The position numbers and the translations under genes were made by a program. From CAZGKX01 sp964525945 (GTDB lineage: Bacteria > Pseudomonadota > Gammaproteobacteria > Legionellales > Legionellaceae): 25,486 nucleotides of DNA. The notes beneath the pieces are model-generated. The model searched no databases. It was not told the origin of the DNA and saw nothing but the letters and a program-made list of their open reading frames with translations. Where the stretch lies: the NCBI GenBank assembly GCA_964525945.1, contig CAZGKX010000041.1, forward strand, positions 1-25,486, read 5' to 3'. Shown piece by piece: positions 1 through 7,730 of the stretch (positions within the stretch are counted from its first letter, which is position 1; each line of letters opens with the position of its first letter).

Positions 1-6
1 CACTAA

Positions 7-1362
7 CAGCTTCCCATCACCACCAAACTTCGGGAAAAATCCAAAGCTGCACTTAACCTCTCCCGCGCAATAAGTGGAAAAGTCGATGTTCAATCGCAAA
101 CTCAATCGATACTCACACAATTGTTTGAAGTGGATAAACGCATCGAAGAGTTACGTATCAATAAAATTGATATGTTGCAACGGTACACAACACGACACCC
201 CGCTCTACAAGCACTTAACTTGCAAATTCAAGGCCTTAAAACGGAGCGTGATGAATTAACGATCCGTGTTAAAAATCTGCCAGCAAGTGATCAGATCATT
301 GTTAATTTATTGCGCGATGTGGAAGTGAAGAAAACCTTGTATTTAATTTTATTGAATAAAATTCAAGAATTACAGGTGGTCAAAGCAGGAACAGTGAGCA
401 ATATTACCATCCTCTCTTACGCGGCTCTTCCTGATGGTCCATTGCCAGAAAAAAATATTGTTATCTATTTTGCCAGCATTCTGGCCGGGTTAATGTTGAG
501 CGGTCTGCTTATTTTTGGTCGAAAATTGGTTTCTCCTCGGGTGGATGATCCTCATTGGGGTGAAAAACATTACAATATTGCAAACTTAGCTATCATTCCT
601 TATTGCAAAGAGCAAGCAATCAATTCCGTGCGGCATGGTCCTGCTGTGCAGGGCGTGGGATTGCTTGCGCATGACAATCCTCGCAACTTGTCCATCGAAT
701 CTTTACGAAGTTTACGGACCAGCTTGCAAGTGATGTTGCCCGCTGCAAAAAACAATATTGTGTCTATTTTAGGTGTTTCACCCGGTGTTGGGAAAAGCTT
801 TATATCAACCAACCTTGCCTATTTGCTCGCCGTAGGCGGCAAGCGAGTACTGCTTATTGACGGCGACTTACGACGTGGCACGGTGCACAAGTATTTTAAC
901 GTTGCGCCGATACCTGGTATTGCGGATCATCTGAACGGTAAAGCCACACTTGAAGACTCTCTGCGCCCATCCATGCATCCAAATTTAACCTTTTTACCAA
1001 GGGGCACATACCCATCTGATCCTTCTGAAGTGCTGATGAGTCAAGAATTTAGTACGCTGCTTGATTCGTTATCCAACCAATTTGATATCGTTGTGATTGA
1101 TACGGCACCAGTTTTGCTGGTAACCGATGCGGTATTAATCTGCGCACATTCGGCAACCAATTTTCTCGTGTTGGGGGCTGGTACGCATCAACCTGCGGAA
1201 ATTTCTATGGTCTTAAAGCGTTTGGATGCTTCCAAAGTTGGGATCGAAGGCACTATTTTCAATTTTCATCGTGCGGCCACTATCACCAAATCGTACGGCC
1301 ATGCCAAATACTCCAAATACACGGCTTATTACTATGACGATGACCTCACCCCTAAAAAATAG
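7..1362 (+). CDS. Wzc-type polysaccharide co-polymerase/tyrosine autokinase, C-terminal part; 5' end broken or outside the window
   Basis: This is the C-terminal part of a BY-kinase that controls chain length and export of a capsule or exopolysaccharide at the inner membrane. The reading frame is open from base 7, directly after an in-frame TAA at 4-6. The residues after the stop (QLPITTKLRE...) already look like the periplasmic coiled coil and GNVR region of the Wzz domain. A transmembrane segment follows (about 457-525). The cytoplasmic kinase has Walker A GVSPGVGKS (772-798), Walker A' VLLIDGD (847-867), Walker B VVIDTAP (1090-1110) and a Tyr-rich autophosphorylation tail at the C-terminus. 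Family members are usually about 700 residues, so the first TM and most of the Wzz domain are missing. If the stop is real, translation could restart at TTG 121 (413 aa), but no good ribosome-binding site is seen there. Family assignment is firm. Whether the gene is intact is not. Confidence 0.85.
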   Translation, partial: QLPITTKLREKSKAALNLSRAISGKVDVQSQTQSILTQLFEVDKRIEELRINKIDMLQRYTTRHPALQALNLQIQGLKTERDELTIRVKNLPASDQIIVNLLRDVEVKKTLYLILLNKIQELQVVKAGTVSNITILSYAALPDGPLPEKNIVIYFASILAGLMLSGLLIFGRKLVSPRVDDPHWGEKHYNIANLAIIPYCKEQAINSVRHGPAVQGVGLLAHDNPRNLSIESLRSLRTSLQVMLPAAKNNIVSILGVSPGVGKSFISTNLAYLLAVGGKRVLLIDGDLRRGTVHKYFNVAPIPGIADHLNGKATLEDSLRPSMHPNLTFLPRGTYPSDPSEVLMSQEFSTLLDSLSNQFDIVVIDTAPVLLVTDAVLICAHSATNFLVLGAGTHQPAEISMVLKRLDASKVGIEGTIFNFHRAATITKSYGHAKYSKYTAYYYDDDLTPKK

Positions 1363-1496
1363 TCGATTAACAAGTTGGCTGACCGCTTGAAAACACCTGA
1401 TCAAAAGCCCCGTGCTTGAACCAGCCGGGGACCTGCAAAACGGAAGGTTTGCTTTGAGCTTTTATACGACGAAGGTGCGCCACATTGCAGAATTTA

Positions 1497-1527
1497 TTGA
1501 ACGTTATATTTACATCAATTATGTAAT
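1497..1527 (+). promoter_or_regulatory. Weak candidate sigma70 promoter in the gap before the aminotransferase
   Basis: The 216-base gap between the kinase (ends 1362) and the aminotransferase (starts 1579) holds a TTGAAC box (1497-1502) followed 19 bases later by TGTAAT (1522-1527). The spacing is longer than the preferred 17, so this is only a candidate. The gap also has a CCCCG/CGGGG inverted repeat at about 1408-1430. I saw no JUMPstart/ops element. Confidence 0.22.
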
Positions 1528-1578
1528 CGCTTAGACTCAGCGAACGTTTGTAGCAACAAAACAATGGATTAAACAGCT

Positions 1579-2745
1579 ATGCTTAACACAGCATTTTCAC
1601 CTTGGCCCAGTTTTACGGATGAAGAAGCAGATGCAGTGCGCGATGTTATTTTATCCAACAAGGTGAATTATTGGACTGGAAGTGAATGCCGCGAGTTTGA
1701 GAAAGAATTTGCGCATTGGGTTGGTGTAGAATATGCTGTCGCATTAGCAAATGGCACTGTGGCGTTGGACGTTGCACTAAAAGCACTAAATATTCAAGTC
1801 GGTGATGAGGTGGTTGTAACCTCACGAAGTTTTTTTGCTTCTGTTGCTTGCATTGTCAATGCGGGGGCGATTCCAGTGTTTGCCGATGTTGATGTAGAGA
1901 GTCAAAACATTACCGCTGAAAATATTCAGCGGGTTTTAACCCCACAAACCAAAGCCATTATCTGTGTCCACTTAGCCGGTTGGCCTTGTGACATGGATCC
2001 TATTATGGCGCTTGCCACCGAATATAATTTGGTGGTCATCGAAGATTGCGCGCAAGCCCACGGCGCTCAATACAAAGGACGAGCTGTTGGATCGATTGGT
2101 CATATTGGCGCCTGGTCTTTTTGCCAAGATAAAATTATGACAACAGGTGGTGAGGGTGGCATGGTCACAACCCAGGATCCATCCCTCCATGCGGCTATGT
2201 GGGCCTACAAAGATCACGGAAAAAATTTACAGAAAATTGGTCAAAAAAGACCTCCTGGATTCGCTTGGCTGCATGATAGTTTCGGAACAAATTGGCGAAT
2301 GCTGGAAGTTCAAGCAGCGATAGGGCGATTGCAACTAAAAAAAATGAAAAGCTGGCATGCAAAAAGGTTGGAAAATGCCAACAGAATTTGGTCGGCTGCA
2401 TCGGTATTAACTGGTTTACGCGTCCCATGCTTGCCGCATCATATTGTCCATGCCGCGTATAAATGCTATGTATTTGTTCAGCCAGAACAGTTGACTCAAA
2501 CTCGCGATGAAATTATTGAATTAATCAACCAGCAAGAGGTGCCTTGTTACTCAGGTTCCTGCTCGGAAATGTATTTGGAAAAAGCGTTTGATAATACGCC
2601 CTGGCGACCCAGTGAACGTTTGCCCAATGCTCGACTTTTAGGTGAAACAAGCTTGATGTTTTTAATACATCCAACGCTTACAAATGATGAAATAACCAAA
2701 ACCATTCAAGTTTTGGATGAAACAATACGTCAGTGTCAAAAGTAG
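1579..2745 (+). CDS. DegT/DnrJ/EryC1/StrS PLP-dependent sugar aminotransferase (WbpE/WlbC-like role)
   Basis: This 388-residue protein has the full length and motifs of the DegT/DnrJ/EryC1/StrS family, which transaminates keto-nucleotide sugars. Visible are the N-terminal WTGSECREFEKEF region, the phosphate-binding ANGTVALDVAL segment (about 57-67), the cofactor Asp in EDCAQAHGA (Asp156) and the Schiff-base lysine in SFCQDKIMTTGGEGG (Lys185). With the WlbA-type 3-oxidase at 5151, the likely reaction is amination of C3 of a UDP-3-keto-HexNAcA using glutamate, as in the Wbp/Wlb pathways. ATG 1579 has only a weak upstream GGA. The stop lies within 15 bases of the next gene's ATG. Family is certain; the C3 specificity is inferred from neighbours. 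Confidence 0.9.
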   Translation: MLNTAFSPWPSFTDEEADAVRDVILSNKVNYWTGSECREFEKEFAHWVGVEYAVALANGTVALDVALKALNIQVGDEVVVTSRSFFASVACIVNAGAIPVFADVDVESQNITAENIQRVLTPQTKAIICVHLAGWPCDMDPIMALATEYNLVVIEDCAQAHGAQYKGRAVGSIGHIGAWSFCQDKIMTTGGEGGMVTTQDPSLHAAMWAYKDHGKNLQKIGQKRPPGFAWLHDSFGTNWRMLEVQAAIGRLQLKKMKSWHAKRLENANRIWSAASVLTGLRVPCLPHHIVHAAYKCYVFVQPEQLTQTRDEIIELINQQEVPCYSGSCSEMYLEKAFDNTPWRPSERLPNARLLGETSLMFLIHPTLTNDEITKTIQVLDETIRQCQK

Positions 2746-2759
2746 AACAAGGATTCAGG

Positions 2760-4043
2760 ATGATTAATAGAGATCTGTGTGAGCGTAAATTAGCTATAGT
2801 GGGCCTTGGTTATGTCGGTCTGCCTTTGGCTGTGGAATTTGGCAAGAAACGTCCTGTCATGGGATTCGACATTAACCAACAGAGAATACGTGCGCTTGAA
2901 GCAGGGCATGATTCAACGTTAGAAACAACCTCTGAAGAATTGAAAGAAGCCAGTGGCTTGACGTTTACGGCTACGGTAGCGGACATTGCGTTTTGCAATA
3001 TATTCATTGTGACTGTACCTACACCGATAGATCAACACAAACAACCGGATTTTACGCCGTTGATTAAAGCCAGCGAGACAATTGGTTCAATCCTTAAAAA
3101 GGGTGATATTGTTGTTTACGAATCAACCGTATACCCTGGTGCGATTGAAGAAATTTGTGTGCCCATATTGGAAAAAGTCTCGACGCTCAAATTCAACAGC
3201 GATTTTTTTGCAGGTTATAGCCCTGAGCGCATCAATCCAGGGGATAAGCAACACCGTATTCACTCCATCAAAAAAGTGACATCCGGCTCCACACCAGAAA
3301 TTGCAACCATTGTGGACGAGTTGTACCAAGAAATTATCACAGCCGGTACGCACAAAGCGTCGAGCATCAAAGTTGCTGAAGCTGCAAAAGTCATTGAAAA
3401 CACCCAGCGGGATTTGAACATTGCGTTGATGAACGAATTGTCGATTATTTTTAATCGGTTGAACATTGATACCGAAGAAGTTTTAAAAGCTGCAGAAACT
3501 AAATGGAACTTTTTGCCCTTTAGACCTGGGTTGGTCGGTGGTCATTGCATTGGTGTGGATCCATATTATCTGACCCATAAAGCAGAAGCGATTGGTTATC
3601 ATCCAGAGATTATTCTAGCAGGCCGCCGTTTAAACGATGGCATGGGCACTTATATTTGCTCGCAATTGGTAAAAACCATGCTGAAACGGCGTATCCATGT
3701 GGATGGAGCAAAAGTACTGATCATGGGATTAACTTTTAAAGAAAATTGCCCAGACATCAGAAACACCCGTGTCATCGATATCATTCAAGAATTGCGGGGT
3801 TATAACATTGAGCTCGACGTATACGATCCATGGGCTGACGCACAAGAAGTGGAGCACGAATACGGTTTACAGCTAACCCATCAGCCGTCGTCCAATACCT
3901 ATGATGCGATACTTTTAGCTGTCGGCCATGAGCAATTTAAAGTCATGGGAGAGCAAAATATTCGCGCTATGGGCAAAGACACCCATATTTTGTATGATTT
4001 GAAATACATTCTGCCTCTTGGTGCGAGTGATTTACGTTTATAA
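2760..4043 (+). CDS. tviB: UDP-N-acetylhexosamine 6-dehydrogenase (TviB/WbpO type)
   Basis: It oxidises C6 of a UDP-HexNAc to the carboxylate in two NAD-dependent steps, giving UDP-GlcNAcA or UDP-GalNAcA. From ATG 2760 the protein is 427 aa, close to Salmonella TviB (about 425). It starts with a Rossmann GLGYVG (residues 15-20) and has the catalytic cysteine in GGHCIGVDPYYL (Cys263). The C-terminus ILYDLKYILP...SDLRL is nearly that of TviB as I recall it. ATG 2760 is preferred over an upstream in-frame GTG at 2733 because AAGGA (2749-2753) sits 6 bases before it and the GTG start would run back into the aminotransferase gene. The adjacent WbpP/TviC-type epimerase supports a GalNAcA route. Whether the enzyme prefers UDP-GlcNAc or UDP-GalNAc cannot be read from sequence. 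Confidence 0.93.
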   Translation: MINRDLCERKLAIVGLGYVGLPLAVEFGKKRPVMGFDINQQRIRALEAGHDSTLETTSEELKEASGLTFTATVADIAFCNIFIVTVPTPIDQHKQPDFTPLIKASETIGSILKKGDIVVYESTVYPGAIEEICVPILEKVSTLKFNSDFFAGYSPERINPGDKQHRIHSIKKVTSGSTPEIATIVDELYQEIITAGTHKASSIKVAEAAKVIENTQRDLNIALMNELSIIFNRLNIDTEEVLKAAETKWNFLPFRPGLVGGHCIGVDPYYLTHKAEAIGYHPEIILAGRRLNDGMGTYICSQLVKTMLKRRIHVDGAKVLIMGLTFKENCPDIRNTRVIDIIQELRGYNIELDVYDPWADAQEVEHEYGLQLTHQPSSNTYDAILLAVGHEQFKVMGEQNIRAMGKDTHILYDLKYILPLGASDLRL

Positions 4044-4055
4044 AGGTTGCCTATA

Positions 4056-5084
4056 ATGTCTAAGTTTGAGCAAGTGCAGCAATCGCTGTTACTTCATCCG
4101 CGCGTGTGGCTTGTCACGGGGGTCGCAGGGTTTATTGGCTCTAATCTATTGGAGTTTCTACTAAAACTCAACCAGCGCGTGGTTGGACTTGACAACTTCG
4201 CGACCGGCTTTAAAGCAAATTTGGACGAGGTTTCCCAAAAAGTTACCCCGCTGCAGTGGGCTAATTTTACCTTTTTTGAAGGTGATATATGTGATTTAAA
4301 CACCTGTAACAAAGCTTGTGAGGGTGTAGATTATGTATTACATCAAGCGGCTTTAGGTTCGGTTCCTCGGTCCATTAATGATCCAATAAAAAGCAATGCA
4401 GCCAACGTCAGTGGTTTTTTAAATATGTTGGTTGCTGCCCGTGACATGAAGGTCAAAAGTTTTACTTATGCAGGGTCTAGTTCAACCTACGGTGATCATC
4501 CTGCCTTACCTAAAGTCGAAGAGGTCATTGGTAACCCATTATCTCCTTATGCGGTGACGAAATTAGTCAATGAATTGTACGCAAATGTTTTTGCTAAAAC
4601 ATATGATTTTAAAACAGTCGGGCTGCGTTATTTTAATGTATTTGGCCAACGCCAAAATCCCAATGGGGCCTATGCTGCTGTGATACCCAAGTGGACCTCG
4701 GCAATCATTAAAAATGAACCTGTGTTTATCAACGGTGATGGAGAAACTAGCCGTGATTTTTGTTTCATTGAAAACGCAATTCAAGCCAACATATTGGCCG
4801 CAACCGCGGATGATGGGGCTAAAAACCGTATTTTCAACGTGGCATTAAACGATTCCACCTCATTGAATCAATTGTTTATATACATTCGTGACGAGTTAAA
4901 ACATTACGGAATTAATTATTCGAGCCAGCCCATCTATAACGATGAACGAGCGGGTGATGTCAAACACTCCCAAGCTGAAATTAATAAAGCGCAACACTAT
5001 TTGGGATATGCCCCTCAATTTAGAATAACAGATGGTATTAAAAAAGCGATGCATTGGTATGTTGATAATTTGGCATCCGCATAG
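4056..5084 (+). CDS. wbpP: UDP-N-acetylhexosamine/uronate C4-epimerase (WbpP/TviC type)
   Basis: This extended short-chain dehydrogenase interconverts UDP-GlcNAc and UDP-GalNAc (WbpP) or their uronic acids (TviC). The 342-residue product aligns by eye along its whole length with P. aeruginosa WbpP. It has the NAD motif TGVAGFIG (21-28), the HQAALGSVPRS segment (96-106), AGSSSTYGDHP (139-149) and catalytic YAVTK (Tyr165, Lys169). The start is ATG 4056, 9 bases after AAAGG at 4042-4046. The in-frame TTG at 4047 lies too close to that site. The gene is 12 bases from tviB, the same dehydrogenase-epimerase pairing as in the Vi-antigen and P. aeruginosa O6 loci. Confidence 0.93.
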   Translation: MSKFEQVQQSLLLHPRVWLVTGVAGFIGSNLLEFLLKLNQRVVGLDNFATGFKANLDEVSQKVTPLQWANFTFFEGDICDLNTCNKACEGVDYVLHQAALGSVPRSINDPIKSNAANVSGFLNMLVAARDMKVKSFTYAGSSSTYGDHPALPKVEEVIGNPLSPYAVTKLVNELYANVFAKTYDFKTVGLRYFNVFGQRQNPNGAYAAVIPKWTSAIIKNEPVFINGDGETSRDFCFIENAIQANILAATADDGAKNRIFNVALNDSTSLNQLFIYIRDELKHYGINYSSQPIYNDERAGDVKHSQAEINKAQHYLGYAPQFRITDGIKKAMHWYVDNLASA

Positions 5085-5150
5085 GCTTGATTGAAAGAAT
5101 GAACGATTGTTACAAGTTTAATCCTCAATGGATTTTAAGGAGATGCTGAC

Positions 5151-6188
5151 GTGAGTGAACAAAAAATAAAAATAGCCGTTGTTGGTTGTGGCCGAATTTC
5201 AGGCAAGCATTTTGAGGCTATTTATGAGCATCGAGATAAAATAGAATTGGTTGCTTTGTGTGATATTGATGAACAAGCGATAGTAAACACCGGTCTCGAT
5301 GTACCTGCGTATTCATCCATCGAAAAATTGTTGGCCAACGAAAAGTTAGACCTTATTTCTTTATGCACACCGAGTGGGTTACATCCTGCTCAAGCCATTT
5401 TAGCAGCGCAAAGTGGCGTTAATGTTATTACTGAGAAACCTATGGCAACTCGGTGGACAGATGGTTTAGCCATGCTTAAAGCTTTTGATACGGCGCAAAA
5501 AAAATTATTTGTTGTCAAACAGAATCGTTTGAATCCAACTGTGCAAATTCTAAAGCGTGCCATTGAAAATCAATCGTTTGGTAAAATTTATACCATTCAT
5601 TCCAACGTGCTTTGGACAAGACCTCAATCGTATTATGATCAAGCGAAATGGCGAGGTACTTGGGAATTTGATGGTGGTGCTTTAATGAATCAAGCAAGCC
5701 ATTATGTTGATTTGTTGGAATGGCTTGGTGGACCCATTGAAACCGTGCAAGCCATGATGTCGACACAAGCGCGTGCAATTGAAGTGGAGGATACGGCGGT
5801 CATTAATTTAAAATGGCGACGCGGGGCCTTGGGCTCTATGTGTGTGTCCATGTTGGCCTATCCGCGAAATTTAGAGGGTTCTATTACTATTCTTGGGGAA
5901 AAAGGTAGTGCTAAACTATCAGGTGTTGCTTTAAATCAATTCGAAATATGGGAGTTTGAAGATAAAAATATTCCAACCATCGATGTGATCAATGAATCCA
6001 ATTACCAAACGACCAGTGTTTATGGAAACGGTCATCAACCCTATTATGGCAATGTAATCGATACCTTGCTTGGAAAATGCCAAGCTGTTGCGGATGGTCG
6101 TGAGGGGTTGAGATCACTCGAATTATTGATCGCATGCTACCGGTCCGCCCAAGAACATAAAGCAGTAAATTTACCTTTGGAACTGTAG
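5151..6188 (+). CDS. wlbA: Gfo/Idh/MocA-family UDP-HexNAc-uronate 3-dehydrogenase (WlbA type)
   Basis: This 345-residue NAD-dependent oxidoreductase closely resembles Bordetella WlbA, which oxidises C3 of UDP-GlcNAcA to the 3-keto sugar that is then aminated. The nucleotide-binding start is VVGCGRISGKHF (10-21). The family EKP motif lies in ITEKPMATRW (Glu95-Lys96-Pro97). The active-site stretch DGGALMNQASHYVDLLEWL (174-192) holds the conserved Asp174, Asn180 and His184. The GTG start has an excellent AAGGAG at 5137-5142, 8 bases upstream. It forms a biochemical series with the dehydrogenase at 2760 and the aminotransferase at 1579, although the aminotransferase is encoded first. No 2-epimerase (WbpI type) is visible, so the product is more likely a gluco or galacto diaminouronate than the manno form. 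Confidence 0.92.
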   Translation: MSEQKIKIAVVGCGRISGKHFEAIYEHRDKIELVALCDIDEQAIVNTGLDVPAYSSIEKLLANEKLDLISLCTPSGLHPAQAILAAQSGVNVITEKPMATRWTDGLAMLKAFDTAQKKLFVVKQNRLNPTVQILKRAIENQSFGKIYTIHSNVLWTRPQSYYDQAKWRGTWEFDGGALMNQASHYVDLLEWLGGPIETVQAMMSTQARAIEVEDTAVINLKWRRGALGSMCVSMLAYPRNLEGSITILGEKGSAKLSGVALNQFEIWEFEDKNIPTIDVINESNYQTTSVYGNGHQPYYGNVIDTLLGKCQAVADGREGLRSLELLIACYRSAQEHKAVNLPLEL

Positions 6189-6212
6189 GTATTGGTCATA
6201 ATCAGACATATG

Positions 6213-6233
6213 GGCTGTGAATATCACACAGCC
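6213..6233 (+). terminator. Stem-loop after the oxidase gene, candidate attenuator or weak terminator
   Basis: A perfect 7-bp stem (GGCTGTG / CACAGCC) with a 7-base loop lies 25 bases after the wlbA stop. Only a short, interrupted T stretch follows (TTCTAAA), so complete intrinsic termination is doubtful. It may reduce read-through into the amidination genes. Confidence 0.35.
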
Positions 6234-6282
6234 TTCTAAAGGGCCATTTTCATAACAAGCTGTTTAGTTATAAATTTGACCA

Positions 6283-6309
6283 GGTGGGAATGAACCATTG
6301 TTCATCACC
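6283..6309 (+). promoter_or_regulatory. Imperfect hairpin in the hisH leader
   Basis: An inverted repeat GGTG-(gga)-ATGAAC / GTTCAT-CACC gives 10 base pairs with a 3-base bulge and a CATT loop. It ends 48 bases before the TTG start of the HisH-like gene. TTTTATTTT lies downstream at about 6326-6334. It could be a second terminator arm, a leader RNA structure or an operator. I found no convincing promoter next to it. Confidence 0.3.
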
Positions 6310-6357
6310 ATACTATACCGAATCGTTTTATTTTGAATATTTTGATGGGAGCAAATA

Positions 6358-6975
6358 TTGATTTCCATAATAAATTATGGGGTAGGTAATTTAGCCTCTG
6401 TTGTCAACATGATTCATAAAGTGGGTGGGCGCGCTCAGATTTGTCATAAGCCGTTGGATATAAATCATGCAACTAAAATCTTGTTGCCTGGCGTTGGAGC
6501 TTTTGATCATGGTATGCAAATGTTGCATGACGGTGGTTGGCTTCCTTTTCTTAACGAAGCGGTTTTAGAAAAAAAAGTTCCTGTGTTAGGTATTTGTTTG
6601 GGTATGCAACTTATGTGTAATCAGAGTGACGAAGGGTGTTTGCCTGGGTTGGGCTGGATCAAGGCCAGTGTAAAGCGTTTTGAATTAACCCATCAAAGTG
6701 AGTATAAAATTCCCCATATGGGATGGAATTCAGTAAAAATTGTTCGTGATAACGCCCTCATTTCTGTAGAAAATCATGAACAACGTTTTTATTTTACGCA
6801 TTCTTATCACGTCATTTGTGACGAAATCAATGATATTATCGCTCATGCCAAACATGGGTACGATTTTACGGTTGCATTTAATAAAGAAAATATTTTTGGG
6901 GTGCAATTTCACCCGGAAAAAAGCCATCGGTTTGGGATGGCTTTGATAAAACAGTTCAGTGAGCTGCCATGTTAA
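6358..6975 (+). CDS. hisH: HisH-like class I glutamine amidotransferase for sugar amidination
   Basis: This 205-residue glutaminase releases ammonia from glutamine for the partner HisF-like barrel. The catalytic triad is visible: nucleophile Cys80 in LGICLGMQ, and His185 with Glu187 in GVQFHPEKSH. GVGNLASV near the N-terminus and LLPGVGAFDHGM (42-53) are typical of HisH. The start appears to be TTG 6358, with GGGAG (6347-6351) 6 bases before it and no in-frame ATG nearby. The end overlaps hisF by 7 bases (ATGTTAA), so the two are probably translationally coupled. No other histidine gene is present, and the next gene but one is a WbpG-type amidotransferase. As in the P. aeruginosa O5 locus, this points to synthesis of an acetamidino sugar rather than histidine. 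Confidence 0.92.
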   Translation: MISIINYGVGNLASVVNMIHKVGGRAQICHKPLDINHATKILLPGVGAFDHGMQMLHDGGWLPFLNEAVLEKKVPVLGICLGMQLMCNQSDEGCLPGLGWIKASVKRFELTHQSEYKIPHMGWNSVKIVRDNALISVENHEQRFYFTHSYHVICDEINDIIAHAKHGYDFTVAFNKENIFGVQFHPEKSHRFGMALIKQFSELPC

Positions 6976-7727
6976 AACATCGCGTTATTCCATGCTTATT
7001 GCTTAAAAACAATGGATTGGTTAAAACTTATAAATTCGACAAACCCAAATACGTTGGGGATCCAATCAATGCCATTCGCATATTTAATGACAAAGAAGTG
7101 GATGAACTGATTGTTCTAGCTATTGGAGCAAGTAAGCAAAAACAAGAACCTAACTACAATTTGATTGAGCAATTTGCCGGTGAGTGTTTTATGCCCTTGT
7201 GTTATGGTGGGGGTATAAAAACGGTGGAGCAAGCGCATCGCCTTTTTGCGCTGGGGGTTGAAAAAATATGCTTGCAATCAGCTGCTTTGCATGATTTATC
7301 GTTGATTCAAAAAATTGCCGATCGTTATGGCAGCCAGAGCGTGTTGGTTTCTCTTGATTTGAAAAAAAATTGGTTGGGCAAAAAAATGCTGTTTAACGCG
7401 ACCAATAAGAAATTGCTCAATCAACATTGGACGACTTTCGCGCGGGATGCTGTCAATGCCGGAGCAGGCGAAATTGTAATCAATGCGGTTGACCGAGATG
7501 GGACCATGCAAGGCATGGATATCGAGATCATCAATAAAGCCAGTACAACGCTCTCTGTACCTGTTATTGCCATGGGTGGAGTAGGGTGTTTGGATGATAT
7601 TAAATCAGCGGTTAGAGCCGGAGCAAGCGGGGTTGCGGCAGGTAGTTTCTTTGTTTTTCATGGTCCTCATCGAGCCGTATTAATTACTTACCCACTTTAC
7701 CACGAACTAGAACGTCTTTTAGGATAA
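6969..7727 (+). CDS. hisF: HisF-like ammonia-channelling TIM barrel, altered active site
   Basis: The protein is 252 aa, full length for HisF, and begins LKHRVIPCLLLKNNG. Measured against T. maritima HisF numbering from memory, the general-acid/base Asp11 of the usual IPCLDVKDG is Leu11 here, and the usual Asp51 is Ala51 (LAIGAS). Asp130 (VSLDLKK) and the IDRDG-like NAVDRDGTM stretch are kept, as is the phosphate-site GGVG...AGASGVAAGS. Loss of Asp11 argues against imidazole-glycerol-phosphate synthase activity. The fold would still bind HisH and pass ammonia on to the WbpG-type enzyme encoded 3 bases downstream. It overlaps hisH by 7 bases. The family is certain; the ammonia-conduit role comes from the known HisH-HisF-WbpG grouping. 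Confidence 0.92.
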   Translation: MLKHRVIPCLLLKNNGLVKTYKFDKPKYVGDPINAIRIFNDKEVDELIVLAIGASKQKQEPNYNLIEQFAGECFMPLCYGGGIKTVEQAHRLFALGVEKICLQSAALHDLSLIQKIADRYGSQSVLVSLDLKKNWLGKKMLFNATNKKLLNQHWTTFARDAVNAGAGEIVINAVDRDGTMQGMDIEIINKASTTLSVPVIAMGGVGCLDDIKSAVRAGASGVAAGSFFVFHGPHRAVLITYPLYHELERLLG

Positions 7728-7730
7728 ATT

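Noticed and set aside
1363..1578. JUMPstart/ops antitermination element
   Set aside because: I looked for the GGCGGTAGC-type core before the long operon and did not find it.
6358..7727. HisH and HisF as part of histidine biosynthesis
   Set aside because: No other his gene is nearby, the HisF-like protein lacks Asp11, and both genes lead directly into a WbpG-type amidotransferase, the known arrangement for sugar amidination.
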